This document shows, piece by piece, positions 38,956 through 47,879 of a stretch of DNA of 64,000 nucleotides (the stretch's first letter is position 1; each line of letters opens with the position of its first letter). The translations under genes and the position numbers were made by a program. The notes beneath the pieces are model-generated. The model had not been told where the DNA came from. It was given only the letters and a program-made list of their open reading frames with translations, and did no database searches. The DNA is from Micromonospora citrea (GTDB lineage Bacteria > Actinomycetota > Actinomycetes > Mycobacteriales > Micromonosporaceae), in assembly GCF_900090315.1 (NCBI RefSeq), contig NZ_FMHZ01000002.1, forward strand, positions 1,652,501 through 1,716,500, written 5' to 3'.

Positions 38956-39501
38956 TCAGCAGAAGCGGCGCAGCAGGGTGCCGGCCCGGCCGGCGTCGAA
39001 GCCGGCCGGGTCGAAGCCCTCGCCCACCCAGTCCCGCATCGACCGGTGCTCGGGGTGGCCGGGGTCCGCCAGCGCGGCCAGCAGGGTCTGGTAGCCGACC
39101 GGGCCGCCGACGTCCTCGGGCGGGCACGCCCGCTCCCCGCCCACACAGGACGGGTAGCGCTCGTCCGGGTCGGCGGTGAAGGCGTCCTCCACCACCAGGT
39201 CGTGCTCCCACCAGTCACCGAAGTCGTAGGTGTAGTGGAACCGGCTGCCCTTGCCGACCACCGCGTCGAGCCGCACGTCCAGCTCGTCGTGCAGGGCCAG
39301 CTCGCCGTCGGGGTCGGGCTCGCCGTACTGCCGGCCCTCGATGTCGAACGAGTGCAGGTGGCAGTCCCGCCAGCCCATCGCGTGCTGCACCACCCGGTGC
39401 AGCCGGTCCAGGGTGTAGCCGCCCGGGACGAGCACCCGCCGCCAGACCGGCGGCCGGACCCCGGCCAGGGAAATCTTCAGCCGGAAGATCTGACGCGGCA
39501 T
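38956..39501 (-). CDS. Plasmid pRiA4b ORF-3-like protein
   Basis: A 181-residue protein beginning MPRQIFRLKISLAGVRPPVW, the signature start of the pRiA4b ORF-3 family, with DRLHRVVQHAMGW, FHYTYDFGDWWEHDL and a Cys-containing YPSCVGGERACPPEDVGG loop. The family is common in bacteria and phages, but its biochemical role is unknown. ATG 39501 is preferred. A loose AAGGA lies 9 nt upstream. It is divergent from the reductase gene at 39652. The 38769-38955 stretch holds only weak hairpins. Confidence 0.85.
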   Translation of the reverse strand: MPRQIFRLKISLAGVRPPVWRRVLVPGGYTLDRLHRVVQHAMGWRDCHLHSFDIEGRQYGEPDPDGELALHDELDVRLDAVVGKGSRFHYTYDFGDWWEHDLVVEDAFTADPDERYPSCVGGERACPPEDVGGPVGYQTLLAALADPGHPEHRSMRDWVGEGFDPAGFDAGRAGTLLRRFC

Positions 39502-39651
39502 GCTGTCCCATCCTTCCTCGGCATAGGCTGCGGGCATGATCTGCCGAGCGTGCCGGGCCAGGCGGCACGACGAGTGTCCGGGCCGGAACTGGTGCGACTG
39601 CCAGCACCGTACCCCCCGACCCACCCCTCCGGTCACCGGTCCGGCCGGCGA

Positions 39652-40398
39652 ATGAGCGTCGGAATCCCGATCTCGGCCCTCTGGCCGGAGCCGTCGGCGC
39701 GGCCGCTGGACGACGCCGCGCTCGCCGCGCGCTACGGCCGCGCCGACCGCCCCCACCTGCGGGTGAACTTCGTGACCAGCGTCGACGGCGCGGTCTCCGT
39801 CGACGGCTACTCCGCCGGGCTCTCCGGCGAGCCGGACAAGCGCGTCTTCGGCCTGCTGCGGATGCTCTGCGACGCGCTGGTCGTGGCCGCCGGCACGCTG
39901 CGGCAGGAGGGCTACCGCGCGGTCCGCCTCGACGAGCGACGCCGGGCGTGGCGCCGCGAGCGCGGCCTGCCCGAGTACCCGACGCTGGTCGTCGTCTCCG
40001 GCTCCCTCGACCTCGACCCGGCGCAGGCCGCGTTCGCCGACGCGCCGACGCGGCCCGTGGTGCTCACGCGGGGTGACGCCACGGCGCCGCCCGGCCTGGC
40101 CGACGTCGCCGACGTGGTGCGCTGCGGCGACGACCGGGTGGACCTCGCCGCGGGCCTGGCCGAGCTGCGCCGCCGCGGCCTGGGTCAGGTGCTCTGCGAG
40201 GGCGGGCCGCGCCTGTTCGGCGCGCTCACCGCCGCCGACCTGGTCGACGAGGTCTGCCTCACCGTCGCCCCGCTGCTGGCCGGGGCGGGCCCGGGGCGGA
40301 TCACCGCCGGAGGCCCGAGCGAGGTGCGCCACCTGCCGCTGCGGCACGTGCTCGCCGCCGCCGACGGCGTCCTCATGCTCCGCTACGCCCGCGACTGA
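39652..40398 (+). CDS. RibD C-terminal-like pyrimidine reductase family protein
   Basis: A 248-residue NADPH-binding protein of the RibD_C/dihydrofolate-reductase fold: PHLRVNFVTSVDGAVSVDGYS, CDALVVAAGTLRQEGYRAV, VLCEGGPRLFGALTAADLVDEVCLTVAPLLAG. It lacks the deaminase half of full RibD, so it may be a stand-alone reductase of riboflavin-type or other pyrimidine-like substrates. No riboflavin genes are nearby. ATG 39652 is in a poor ribosome context. It precedes herA by 142 bp in the same direction, with no terminator that I recognise in the gap. Confidence 0.85.
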   Translation: MSVGIPISALWPEPSARPLDDAALAARYGRADRPHLRVNFVTSVDGAVSVDGYSAGLSGEPDKRVFGLLRMLCDALVVAAGTLRQEGYRAVRLDERRRAWRRERGLPEYPTLVVVSGSLDLDPAQAAFADAPTRPVVLTRGDATAPPGLADVADVVRCGDDRVDLAAGLAELRRRGLGQVLCEGGPRLFGALTAADLVDEVCLTVAPLLAGAGPGRITAGGPSEVRHLPLRHVLAAADGVLMLRYARD

Positions 40399-40540
40399 GC
40401 GTGGTCGGTCGGGCACCCTGCGACGGGGTGGCCGGCCGGGTGCGTGGCGTCCGCCGCGTCGCGTGGCAACCTGTCGTACTCCTCGGGCAGGATGCAGGCG
40501 TGTGCCCCGACCGCGACGACCAGCCGACCGGAGTTGCCCG

Positions 40541-42295
40541 ATGACTGACGACGGGTTCGACGGCCCGGGCGAGGAGGTCGGCCGGGTGCTGGGCACGGCC
40601 GACGCGACCCCCCTGCAGTTCTGGACGGCGGTCTCCCCCGGCAGCTACCTGCAGCTCGACGACGTCGTGGTGACCCGGCGGGAGCTGCCCGACCGCGAGC
40701 CGGTGACCATCGCGGGTGTGGTCACCCAGGTGCGCGCCCGGCACGAGGGCGCCCAGTTCGACTCCGACGTCTTCGCCATCGCCGACGGCACGCTGCCCGC
40801 CCAGGTGCAGGAGGCCGCCGAGATCACCACCACCCGGGTCGACCCGGAGCTCTACGTGCCGCCGTCGCCCGGCGCCGTGGTGCACCGCGCCGAGGGCGAC
40901 GCCCGGGCCCGGGCGCTGCACTTCGACCGGATGGAGCGGCGGATCCCGATGGGGATGGGCCGCGACGGGGTGCCGGTCTACCTCAACGCCGACTTCCTCG
41001 ACGGCAGCCGGGGCGCCCACGTGTCGATCTCCGGCATCTCCGGCGTCGCCACGAAGACGAGCTTCGCCACCTTCCTGCTCTACTCGGTCTTCCGCTCCGG
41101 GGTGCTCGGCGGCGACGCCGTCAACGCCAAGGCGCTCATCTTCAACGTCAAGGGCGAGGACCTGCTCTTCCTCGACCACCCCAACACCCGGCTCGACGAC
41201 GCCACCCGCGCCGCCTACGCGAAGCTGGGCCTGAGCGCCGGGGCGTTCCCCGACGTGCGGGTCTACGCCCCGCCCCGGGTGGGCGACTCCTCCGGCACGC
41301 CCGACGTGAGCAGCCGCCTCACCGGGGTGGACAGCTTCTACTGGACGCTCGCCGAGTTCTGCGCCGACCGCCTGCTGCCCTACGTCTTCGCCGACGCCGA
41401 CGACGAGCGCCAGCAATACACGATGGTCGTGCACTCGGTCGCCGCCCACCTGGCCCGGCACGCCCAGCCCGCCGACGGCGGGGTGAGCATCGACGGGGTG
41501 CGGCTGGGGTCCTACGCCGACCTGGTCGACCACGTCGTCGAGCAGCTCAACGACGACGAGACCCGTTCCGACTGGGCCGGCAGCGCGGTCGGGCTGGGCA
41601 CGGTCAACGCGTTCGCCCGCCGGCTGATCGGCAGCAAGAAGGACCTGTCCCGGCTGATCCGGGGCGACCTGGCCACCCGCCGCCCGCACAGCATCAACAC
41701 CGCCGAGAGCGCCCAGGTCACCGTGGTCGACCTGCACAACCTGCCCGACCGCGCGCAGCGGTTCGTGGTCGGCGTGACGCTCAAGAGCGAGTTCGAGCGC
41801 AAGGAGAAGTCCGGCACCGCCAAGCCGCTGCTCTTCGTCGTGCTCGACGAGCTCAACAAGTACGCCCCCCGCGAGGGCTCCTCCCCCATCAAGGAGGTGC
41901 TGCTCGACATCGCCGAGCGGGGCCGTTCGCTCGGGGTGATCCTGGTCGGCGCCCAGCAGACGGCGAGCGAGGTGGAGCGCCGGATCGTCACCAACTCGGC
42001 GATCCGGGTGGTGGGCCGGCTCGACCCGGCCGAGGCGTCCCGCCCGGAATACGGCTTCCTGCCGCCCGCCCAGCGCCAGCGCGCGCTGCTGGCCAAGCCC
42101 GGCACGATGTTCGTCAACCAGCCCGACATCCCGGTGCCGCTCTGCCTGGAGTTCCCGTTCCCGGCCTGGGCCACCCGGGTCTCCGAGGCCGGCCGGGCGC
42201 CGTCGCAGACGCTCCGGTCGATCACCGGCTCCGCCGACCCCTTCGCGGTGGTCGGCTCCGGCGGCGGCACCAGCGACGACGACATCCCGTTCTAG
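40541..42295 (+). CDS. herA: HerA-like hexameric DNA translocase
   Basis: A 584-residue ATPase of the HerA/FtsK group. Residues about 22-127 form a HAS-like barrel. The ATPase domain has an unusual P-loop, SGISGVATKTS (164-174), in which the canonical GxGK glycine before the lysine is replaced. Walker B is LLFVVLDELNKYAP with Asp436-Glu437, then GRSLGVILVGAQQTASEVERR and a conserved VVGRLDP strand. HerA pumps DNA to the NurA nuclease after Mre11-Rad50 initiates end processing in archaea. Here herA is immediately upstream of sbcD, sbcC and nurA, which strongly supports that role. ATG 40541 has a GGAG 8 nt upstream. Confidence 0.88.
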   Translation: MTDDGFDGPGEEVGRVLGTADATPLQFWTAVSPGSYLQLDDVVVTRRELPDREPVTIAGVVTQVRARHEGAQFDSDVFAIADGTLPAQVQEAAEITTTRVDPELYVPPSPGAVVHRAEGDARARALHFDRMERRIPMGMGRDGVPVYLNADFLDGSRGAHVSISGISGVATKTSFATFLLYSVFRSGVLGGDAVNAKALIFNVKGEDLLFLDHPNTRLDDATRAAYAKLGLSAGAFPDVRVYAPPRVGDSSGTPDVSSRLTGVDSFYWTLAEFCADRLLPYVFADADDERQQYTMVVHSVAAHLARHAQPADGGVSIDGVRLGSYADLVDHVVEQLNDDETRSDWAGSAVGLGTVNAFARRLIGSKKDLSRLIRGDLATRRPHSINTAESAQVTVVDLHNLPDRAQRFVVGVTLKSEFERKEKSGTAKPLLFVVLDELNKYAPREGSSPIKEVLLDIAERGRSLGVILVGAQQTASEVERRIVTNSAIRVVGRLDPAEASRPEYGFLPPAQRQRALLAKPGTMFVNQPDIPVPLCLEFPFPAWATRVSEAGRAPSQTLRSITGSADPFAVVGSGGGTSDDDIPF

Positions 42296-42311
42296 GGGCA
42301 GGAGGCGACCC

Positions 42312-43460
42312 GTGAAGATCCTGCACACCTCCGACTGGCACGTCGGCAAGGTCCTCAAGGGCCAGTCGCGGGCCGAGGAGCACAAGCAGGTCCTCGCCGG
42401 GGTGATCGACGTCGCCCGGGCCGAGCGGCCCGACCTGGTCATCGTCGCCGGCGACCTCTACGACACCGCCGCGCCGACGCCCGAGGCCACCCGGCTGGTC
42501 ACCCGGGCCCTGACGGCGCTGCGCCGCACCGGCGCCGACGTGGTCGCCATCGGCGGCAACCACGACAACGGCCAGGCCCTCGACGCGCTGCGCCCCTGGG
42601 CCGAGGCCGCCGGGATCACCCTGCGCGGCGGGGTCCGGGAGAATCCGGACGAGCACGTCATCGACGGCACCACCGCCGGCGGGGAGCGCTGGCGGCTGGC
42701 CGCGCTGCCGTTCCTCTCCCAGCGCTACGCCATCCGAGCCGTGGAGATGTACGAGCTGACCGCCGCCGAGGCCACCCAGACCTACGCCGACCACCTGGGC
42801 CGGGTGCTGGGCCGGCTGACCGAGAGCTTCACCGAGCCCGACCGGGTGCACCTGGTCACCGCCCACCTGACGGTGGTCGGCGCGACCACCGGCGGCGGCG
42901 AGCGCGACGCGCACACCGTGCTGGGCTACGCGGTGCCGGCGACCGTCTTCCCGGGCACCGCCCACTACGTGGCGCTGGGCCACCTGCACCGCTCGCAGCG
43001 GGTGCAGGGCCCGTGCCCGATCCGCTACAGCGGCAGCCCGCTCGCCGTCGACTTCGGCGAGCAGGAGAACGTGCCGTCGGTGACCGTCGTCGAGGTCACC
43101 GCGACCACGGCGGCGCAGGTCCGCGAGGTGCCGGTGGCCGCCGCGGCCACCCTGCGGACGGTCCGGGGCACCCTGGCCCAGCTCGCCGAGATGGACGTGC
43201 CGGACGCCTGGCTGCGGGTGTTCGTGCGGGAGCAGCCGCGGGCCGGGCTGCGCGAGGAGGTCCAGGAGCTGCTGCCCCGCGCGCTGGAGATCCGGATCGA
43301 CCCCGAGCTGGTGCCCGCCCCGGGCAGCGGCACCCGGGTGGCGCAGCGGGCCGGGCGCTCGCCCCGCCAGCTCTTCGCCGACTACCTGGACAGCCGGGGG
43401 CACACCGACGACGGGGTGCGGGAGCTCTTCGACGAGCTCTTCGAGGAGGTCGACCACTGA
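42312..43460 (+). CDS. sbcD: SbcD/Mre11-type DNA double-strand-break nuclease
   Basis: A 382-residue calcineurin-like phosphoesterase. Metal ligands are Asp8 and His10 (HTSDWHVGK), Asp48 (GDLYD), Asn83-His84 (GNHDNG), then TAHLTVVG and ALGHLHRSQ. A C-terminal capping domain follows. It is a Mn-dependent 3'-5' exo and hairpin endonuclease when joined to SbcC. GTG 42312 lies 16 nt after the herA stop with AGGAGG upstream. The stop overlaps the sbcC start by one base. Confidence 0.95.
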   Translation: MKILHTSDWHVGKVLKGQSRAEEHKQVLAGVIDVARAERPDLVIVAGDLYDTAAPTPEATRLVTRALTALRRTGADVVAIGGNHDNGQALDALRPWAEAAGITLRGGVRENPDEHVIDGTTAGGERWRLAALPFLSQRYAIRAVEMYELTAAEATQTYADHLGRVLGRLTESFTEPDRVHLVTAHLTVVGATTGGGERDAHTVLGYAVPATVFPGTAHYVALGHLHRSQRVQGPCPIRYSGSPLAVDFGEQENVPSVTVVEVTATTAAQVREVPVAAAATLRTVRGTLAQLAEMDVPDAWLRVFVREQPRAGLREEVQELLPRALEIRIDPELVPAPGSGTRVAQRAGRSPRQLFADYLDSRGHTDDGVRELFDELFEEVDH

Positions 43461-45934
43461 TGCGGCCGATGCGGCTGGACATGGCGGGCTTCACCGTCTT
43501 CCGGGACGAGACCACCATCGACTTCACCGACGCGGACTTCTTCGCCCTGGTCGGGCCGACCGGTTCGGGCAAGTCGACGGTGCTGGACGCGATCTGCTTC
43601 GCCCTCTACGGCACGGTGCCCCGCTGGGGCGGCACGCGAGGGCTGGCCAACGCCCTCGCCCCGTCGGCCACCGAGGCGCGCGTCCGGCTGGTCTTCGAGT
43701 CCGGCGGCGCCCGCTACGTGGCGACCCGGGTGGTCCGCCGCGACGGCCGGGGCAGCGTGAAGACGGCCAACGCCGGGTTGCAGCTCATGCCGGCCGGCTT
43801 CGACGTGACCAAGCTCGACACCGGGCTGAGCCCGGACGACCTCGGCGAGGTGGTCGCCGGCACCCCCGCCGAGATGGAGCAGGCGGTGCTGGAGGCGGTC
43901 GGGCTGCCGTACGAGCAGTTCACCAGCTGCGTGGTGCTGCCGCAGGGGCAGTTCGCCGACTTCCTGCACGCCAAGCCGGCCACCCGCCAGCAGATCCTGG
44001 TCAACCTCCTCGGCCTCGGGGTCTACGAGGAGGTGCAGAAGCGGGCCACCGCGCGGGCCGTCCAGGCCGAGGCGAAGCTGGAGGCGGTCGACCAGGCGCT
44101 GGCCGGGCTCGCCGACGTCGACGACGCCGCGCTGGAGGCCGCCGCCGGGCAGGTCGACCGGATGCGGGAGCTGGTCGGGGCGGTGACGGGCGCCGTACCG
44201 GAGCTGGCGGCGGCCCGGGCGACGGCGCGCGAGGCGGGCGCGGCGCTGGCCGCCCTCGACGCCGACCTGGCGGTGCTGGCCGCCGTCCGCGCGCCCGACG
44301 GGGTGGCCGAGGTCGCCCGGGCGGTGGCCGCGGCGCGGGCCGACGCCGACGAGGCGGCGACGGCGGTGTCGCTGGCCGAGGAACGGGAGGAGAAGCTGCG
44401 CGGCGAGTTGGCCGCCGCCGGCGACGAGAGCGCGCTGCGGCTGCTGCTGCTGGCGTACACCGACCGGGAGAAGCTGGCCGGCGAGGCGGAGACGGTCCGC
44501 GCGGCCGTGACCGGAGCGCAGGCCGAGCACGGCGCGGCGGTGGCGGCGCTGGCGCAGGCGCGGGCGGCGGCCGAGCGGGCCGAGGCCGAGCTGGAGGCCG
44601 CCTTCCGGGCCCACGAGGAGGCCAAGGCGACAGACCAGGCCGTGGCGCTGCGGGCACATCTGCGCGACGGGTCGACCTGCCCGGTCTGCGAGCAGACCGT
44701 GGCGCGGGTGCCGGCGGTGCCGGCGGATTCGGCGGTGGCCGCCGCGACGGCGGCGGGGCGGGCGGCGCGGGCCGCCACCAAGGCCGCCCAGGCGGTCGTG
44801 CAGGAGCGCGACGCGGCGGCCCGCGACCTGGAACGGGTGCTGGTGCGGGCGCGGGCCCGGCAGGACCAGGTGGACGCCCGGCTGGCCGAGCTGGACGCGC
44901 AGTTGGCGGGGGCGGCCGAGCCGGCGGTGCTGCGCCGCGAGCTGGACGACCACGCGCGGCTGCGCCGGGCGCTGGACGAGTCGGCGGCGGCGGTGCGGGC
45001 CGGCCGGGAGGCGGCCCGCCGGGCCCGGGCGGCGGTGGACGCCGCCGAGGAGCGGCTGCGCGCGACCTGGCGGGCGTTCGACGCCGCCCGCGACGGGCTG
45101 GCCCGGTTCGGGCCGCCGGCCGCCGACCGCGAGGACCTCGGCGCGGCGTGGGCCGCGCTCACCGGGTGGGCCGACGCGGAGACGGAACGCCGCCGCGCGG
45201 AGCGGGCGGGACGGGCCGCCGCCGTGGCGGAGGCCGAGGCGCTGGCCGCCGCCGTCGGCGAGCGCATCGCTGGCATCCTCACCGCCGCCGGGCTGCCGGC
45301 CACCGACGATCCGGTACGCGCCGCCGACCGCGCCCTGGAGCGCGCCGAGGCCGAGCTGCGCGAGCTGGAGCGCCGCCGCGAGCAGGCCGGCGGGCTGCGC
45401 GAGCAGCGAGCCGGCTACGAGCGCGAGGCGCAGGTGGCCCGGGCCCTCGCGGGGCACCTGCGGGCCAACAACTTCGAGCGCTGGCTGCTCGCCGAGGCGC
45501 TGGACCTGTTGGTCGACGGCGCCTCCGGCATCCTGCGGGAGCTCTCCGGCGGGCAGTACGACCTGGTCCACGACAAGGGCGAGTTCTTCGTCGTCGACCA
45601 CCACGACGCCGGGCTGCGCCGGGGCGTGCGCACGCTGTCCGGCGGCGAGACGTTCCAGGCGTCGCTGGCGCTGGCGCTGGCGTTGTCCGAGCAGCTCGCC
45701 GGGATGTCCACCACCGCGGCGAGCCTGGAGTCGATCGTGCTCGACGAGGGCTTCGGCACGCTCGACGCGGCGACCCTCGACACGGTGGCCGCCACCCTGG
45801 AGAGTCTGGCCGCCCGGGGCGACCGGATGGTCGGGGTGGTCACCCACGTGCCGGCGTTGGCCGAACGCATCCCGGTCCGCTACGAGGTCAGCAAGGACGC
45901 CCGGTCGGCCCGCGTCGAGCGGACCGGCCGGTGA
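43460..45934 (+). CDS. sbcC: SbcC/Rad50-type ATPase
   Basis: An 824-residue SMC-like protein. The N-terminal P-loop is GPTGSGKST (32-40), with two long Ala/Glu/Arg-rich coiled coils meeting at the zinc hook CPVC (Cys407, Cys410), and C-terminal LSGGETFQASLALALALSEQ (signature, about 726) followed by the Walker B VLDEGFGTLD. It is shorter than E. coli SbcC because the coiled coils are shorter. It tethers DNA ends and controls SbcD nuclease access. ATG 43460 overlaps the sbcD stop (TGATG), so the two are coupled. Confidence 0.95.
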   Translation: MRPMRLDMAGFTVFRDETTIDFTDADFFALVGPTGSGKSTVLDAICFALYGTVPRWGGTRGLANALAPSATEARVRLVFESGGARYVATRVVRRDGRGSVKTANAGLQLMPAGFDVTKLDTGLSPDDLGEVVAGTPAEMEQAVLEAVGLPYEQFTSCVVLPQGQFADFLHAKPATRQQILVNLLGLGVYEEVQKRATARAVQAEAKLEAVDQALAGLADVDDAALEAAAGQVDRMRELVGAVTGAVPELAAARATAREAGAALAALDADLAVLAAVRAPDGVAEVARAVAAARADADEAATAVSLAEEREEKLRGELAAAGDESALRLLLLAYTDREKLAGEAETVRAAVTGAQAEHGAAVAALAQARAAAERAEAELEAAFRAHEEAKATDQAVALRAHLRDGSTCPVCEQTVARVPAVPADSAVAAATAAGRAARAATKAAQAVVQERDAAARDLERVLVRARARQDQVDARLAELDAQLAGAAEPAVLRRELDDHARLRRALDESAAAVRAGREAARRARAAVDAAEERLRATWRAFDAARDGLARFGPPAADREDLGAAWAALTGWADAETERRRAERAGRAAAVAEAEALAAAVGERIAGILTAAGLPATDDPVRAADRALERAEAELRELERRREQAGGLREQRAGYEREAQVARALAGHLRANNFERWLLAEALDLLVDGASGILRELSGGQYDLVHDKGEFFVVDHHDAGLRRGVRTLSGGETFQASLALALALSEQLAGMSTTAASLESIVLDEGFGTLDAATLDTVAATLESLAARGDRMVGVVTHVPALAERIPVRYEVSKDARSARVERTGR

Positions 45935-45980
45935 GCGGGGGCCGCGGCGTCCCGGCGTCCGTGACGGGAGGCTCGCTCCG

Positions 45981-46940
45981 GTGACCGATCCCCGGTTCTT
46001 CGTCGACGCCTGGGACCCGGCGTACGGGGCCTCGTTCGAGGCGGGGGGCGGCGGTCCCGCCGCGCCGAGCAGCGCTCAGGTCGACGCGGACGCCGAGCTG
46101 CCGGCGGTGGACTGGCGGGCGATCGGGCCGCGCCCCGGGGTCCGCGCCCCCGACGTGGTGCTGCTGGTCGACGGGGTGCGCCGGATCGACGCGAGCGTCT
46201 GGACGGCCGAGGACGACGGCGCCTCCTTCCCCGGCCTGGCCGCGTCGTACGCCGCCGGGGTGGTCCGCTGCGACCTGGAGCGCGGCGCGGCGCAGCTCGC
46301 CGGGGCGAAGGTCGGCCGGGGCCTGTTCACCGCCAGCCCGTCGGCGGTCGACGTGGTCGCGGGCAGCGTCCGCTACCCGGTGCACCGGGTCAGCGGCACG
46401 GGCGAGCTGAACAAGCTCCCCGCCGCCGTGCAGGGGCCGCTGACCGCGTTGGAGGTGGAGGTCTCCGGTGCGGCCCGCACGGACGGCGACCTGCTGGTGG
46501 TCGACGGCCCGCTGCGCAACCGACGGCAGCTGCCCCGCACCCTCGGCTACATCAAGACGCAGCACAGCCAATACCTGGACGCCCGGCTGACGGCGGTGGT
46601 CACCGGGCTCGCGGCCGGCGAGCGCTCACCGGTGTTCAGGCTCGGCACGGCGTGGGGCGGCTGGTCGTGGTATCTGCGGCTGCCGGTGGCGCTCGGCGCG
46701 CCGTGGGCGGGCATCGTGCGGATGGAGTGCTCCGCGGAGCTGACCGTCGACGAGGCGGTGGAGCTGGCCGACCTGTCGCTGGTGACGCTGCCCCGGTTCG
46801 CCTCCACCCCCTACAAGGACCCGCGGGCGCCGCAGAACCTGATCCCGATCGCCGGGCTGGAGCGCCGGCTGAGGGCGCTGCTCGGCGACGCGCGGCTGCT
46901 GCACCGGGTGCTCACCGCCGCCGCCCGGGCCCGGCGCTGA
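45981..46940 (+). CDS. nurA: NurA-domain nuclease
   Basis: A 319-residue protein with NurA-type features. The first catalytic Asp64 is in LLVDGVRRID. A central beta strand ends near Glu160. Asp175 is in LLVVDGPLRNRRQ. The C-terminal TPYKDPRAPQNLIPIAGLERRLR matches the region of the conserved aromatic/His in archaeal NurA. NurA is a 5'-3' exonuclease that works bound to HerA to make 3' overhangs. The assignment comes from motif placement and from the HerA-SbcCD neighbours rather than strong identity. GTG 45981 lies 46 nt past sbcC. It overlaps the next gene by one base. Confidence 0.82.
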   Translation: MTDPRFFVDAWDPAYGASFEAGGGGPAAPSSAQVDADAELPAVDWRAIGPRPGVRAPDVVLLVDGVRRIDASVWTAEDDGASFPGLAASYAAGVVRCDLERGAAQLAGAKVGRGLFTASPSAVDVVAGSVRYPVHRVSGTGELNKLPAAVQGPLTALEVEVSGAARTDGDLLVVDGPLRNRRQLPRTLGYIKTQHSQYLDARLTAVVTGLAAGERSPVFRLGTAWGGWSWYLRLPVALGAPWAGIVRMECSAELTVDEAVELADLSLVTLPRFASTPYKDPRAPQNLIPIAGLERRLRALLGDARLLHRVLTAAARARR

Positions 46941-47797
46941 TGGGGCGCCGGCGGGCCGCCGACACGGTGACCGCGCGGGTGGACACCGGCCTGGCCGAGC
47001 TGGTGCCCGATCCGGACCGGCCGGGGTCGTGGACCCTGCTGCTGGACGGCGCCCCCCAGTCGCACGTGGACCTGACCGACCCCACCCACCTGGAGTTCGA
47101 GTACGTCCGGCGGCTCGCCGCCGCGATCGACCTGCTGGCCCCGGCCGGCGCGCCGCTGCGGGTGCTGCACCTCGGCGGCGGCGCGCTCACCCTGCCCCGC
47201 TACGTGGCGGCCACCCGGCCCGGATCCGGCCAGCGGATCGTCGAGGTGGACGGCGCCCTGGTGGAGCTGGTCCGGCGGGAGCTGCCCTGGCCGGCGGACT
47301 TCCGGCTCAGGGTTCGGGTGGCCGACGCCCGCGAGGTGCTCGCCGCCAGCCGGGACGCCGGCTACGACGCGGTGGTCACCGACGTGTTCGCCGGCGCGCG
47401 CACCCCGGCGCACCTCACCTCGGTGGAGTACGCCGCCGAGGTGGCCCGGGTGCTGCGCCCCGGCGGCTTCTGCCTGGCGAACGTCGCGGACGGCCCGCCG
47501 CTGCGCTACGCGCGGGCGCAGGTCGCCACGGTCCGCTCCGTGCTGCCCCGGGCCTGCCTGGTCGGCGACGCGGCGGTGCTGCGGGGGCGGCGCTACGGCA
47601 ACCTGGTGCTGGTGGCGGGCCGCGTGGAGCCGCCGGTGCCGGAGCTGACCCGGCGCGCCGCCGGGGACTGGTTCCCCGGCCGGGTGCTGGCCGGCGAGGA
47701 GCTCGACCGGTTCGCCGGTGGCGCTCCGGTGGTCCGCGACGCCGACGCGACCGACTCGACCCCGCCGCCGCCCGGAATTTTTTCCGTGCGCCGTTGA
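46940..47797 (+). CDS. Spermidine synthase-like SAM-binding protein
   Basis: A 285-residue protein with the polyamine-synthase fold: VLHLGGGALTLPRYVA is the SAM/dcSAM loop, VEVDGALVELVRREL follows, and AVVTDVFAGARTPAHL contains the catalytic-type Asp. The family is often labelled spermidine synthase, but lone actinobacterial members lack proven aminopropyl transfer and may be methyltransferases. ATG 46940 overlaps the nurA stop (TGATG), so it is the fifth gene of the herA operon, an unexplained association. A hairpin follows at 47829. Confidence 0.82.
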   Translation: MGRRRAADTVTARVDTGLAELVPDPDRPGSWTLLLDGAPQSHVDLTDPTHLEFEYVRRLAAAIDLLAPAGAPLRVLHLGGGALTLPRYVAATRPGSGQRIVEVDGALVELVRRELPWPADFRLRVRVADAREVLAASRDAGYDAVVTDVFAGARTPAHLTSVEYAAEVARVLRPGGFCLANVADGPPLRYARAQVATVRSVLPRACLVGDAAVLRGRRYGNLVLVAGRVEPPVPELTRRAAGDWFPGRVLAGEELDRFAGGAPVVRDADATDSTPPPPGIFSVRR

Positions 47798-47828
47798 TCC
47801 GTACGCGGGGGCGCTGCGTACCAACGGG

Positions 47829-47853
47829 CGGCCGTGCCCGCGTGGGACGGCCG
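47829..47853 (+). terminator. Hairpin at the end of the herA-nurA operon
   Basis: CGGCCGTGCCC (47829-47839) pairs with GGGACGGCCG (47844-47853), one bulged base, loop GCGT, 31 nt after the spermidine-synthase-like stop and 26 nt before the sigma factor start. It lies within the leader of the next gene, so it could also be regulatory. Confidence 0.5.
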
Positions 47854-47879
47854 ATGTCATCGGACACCCGGAGGTCTGC

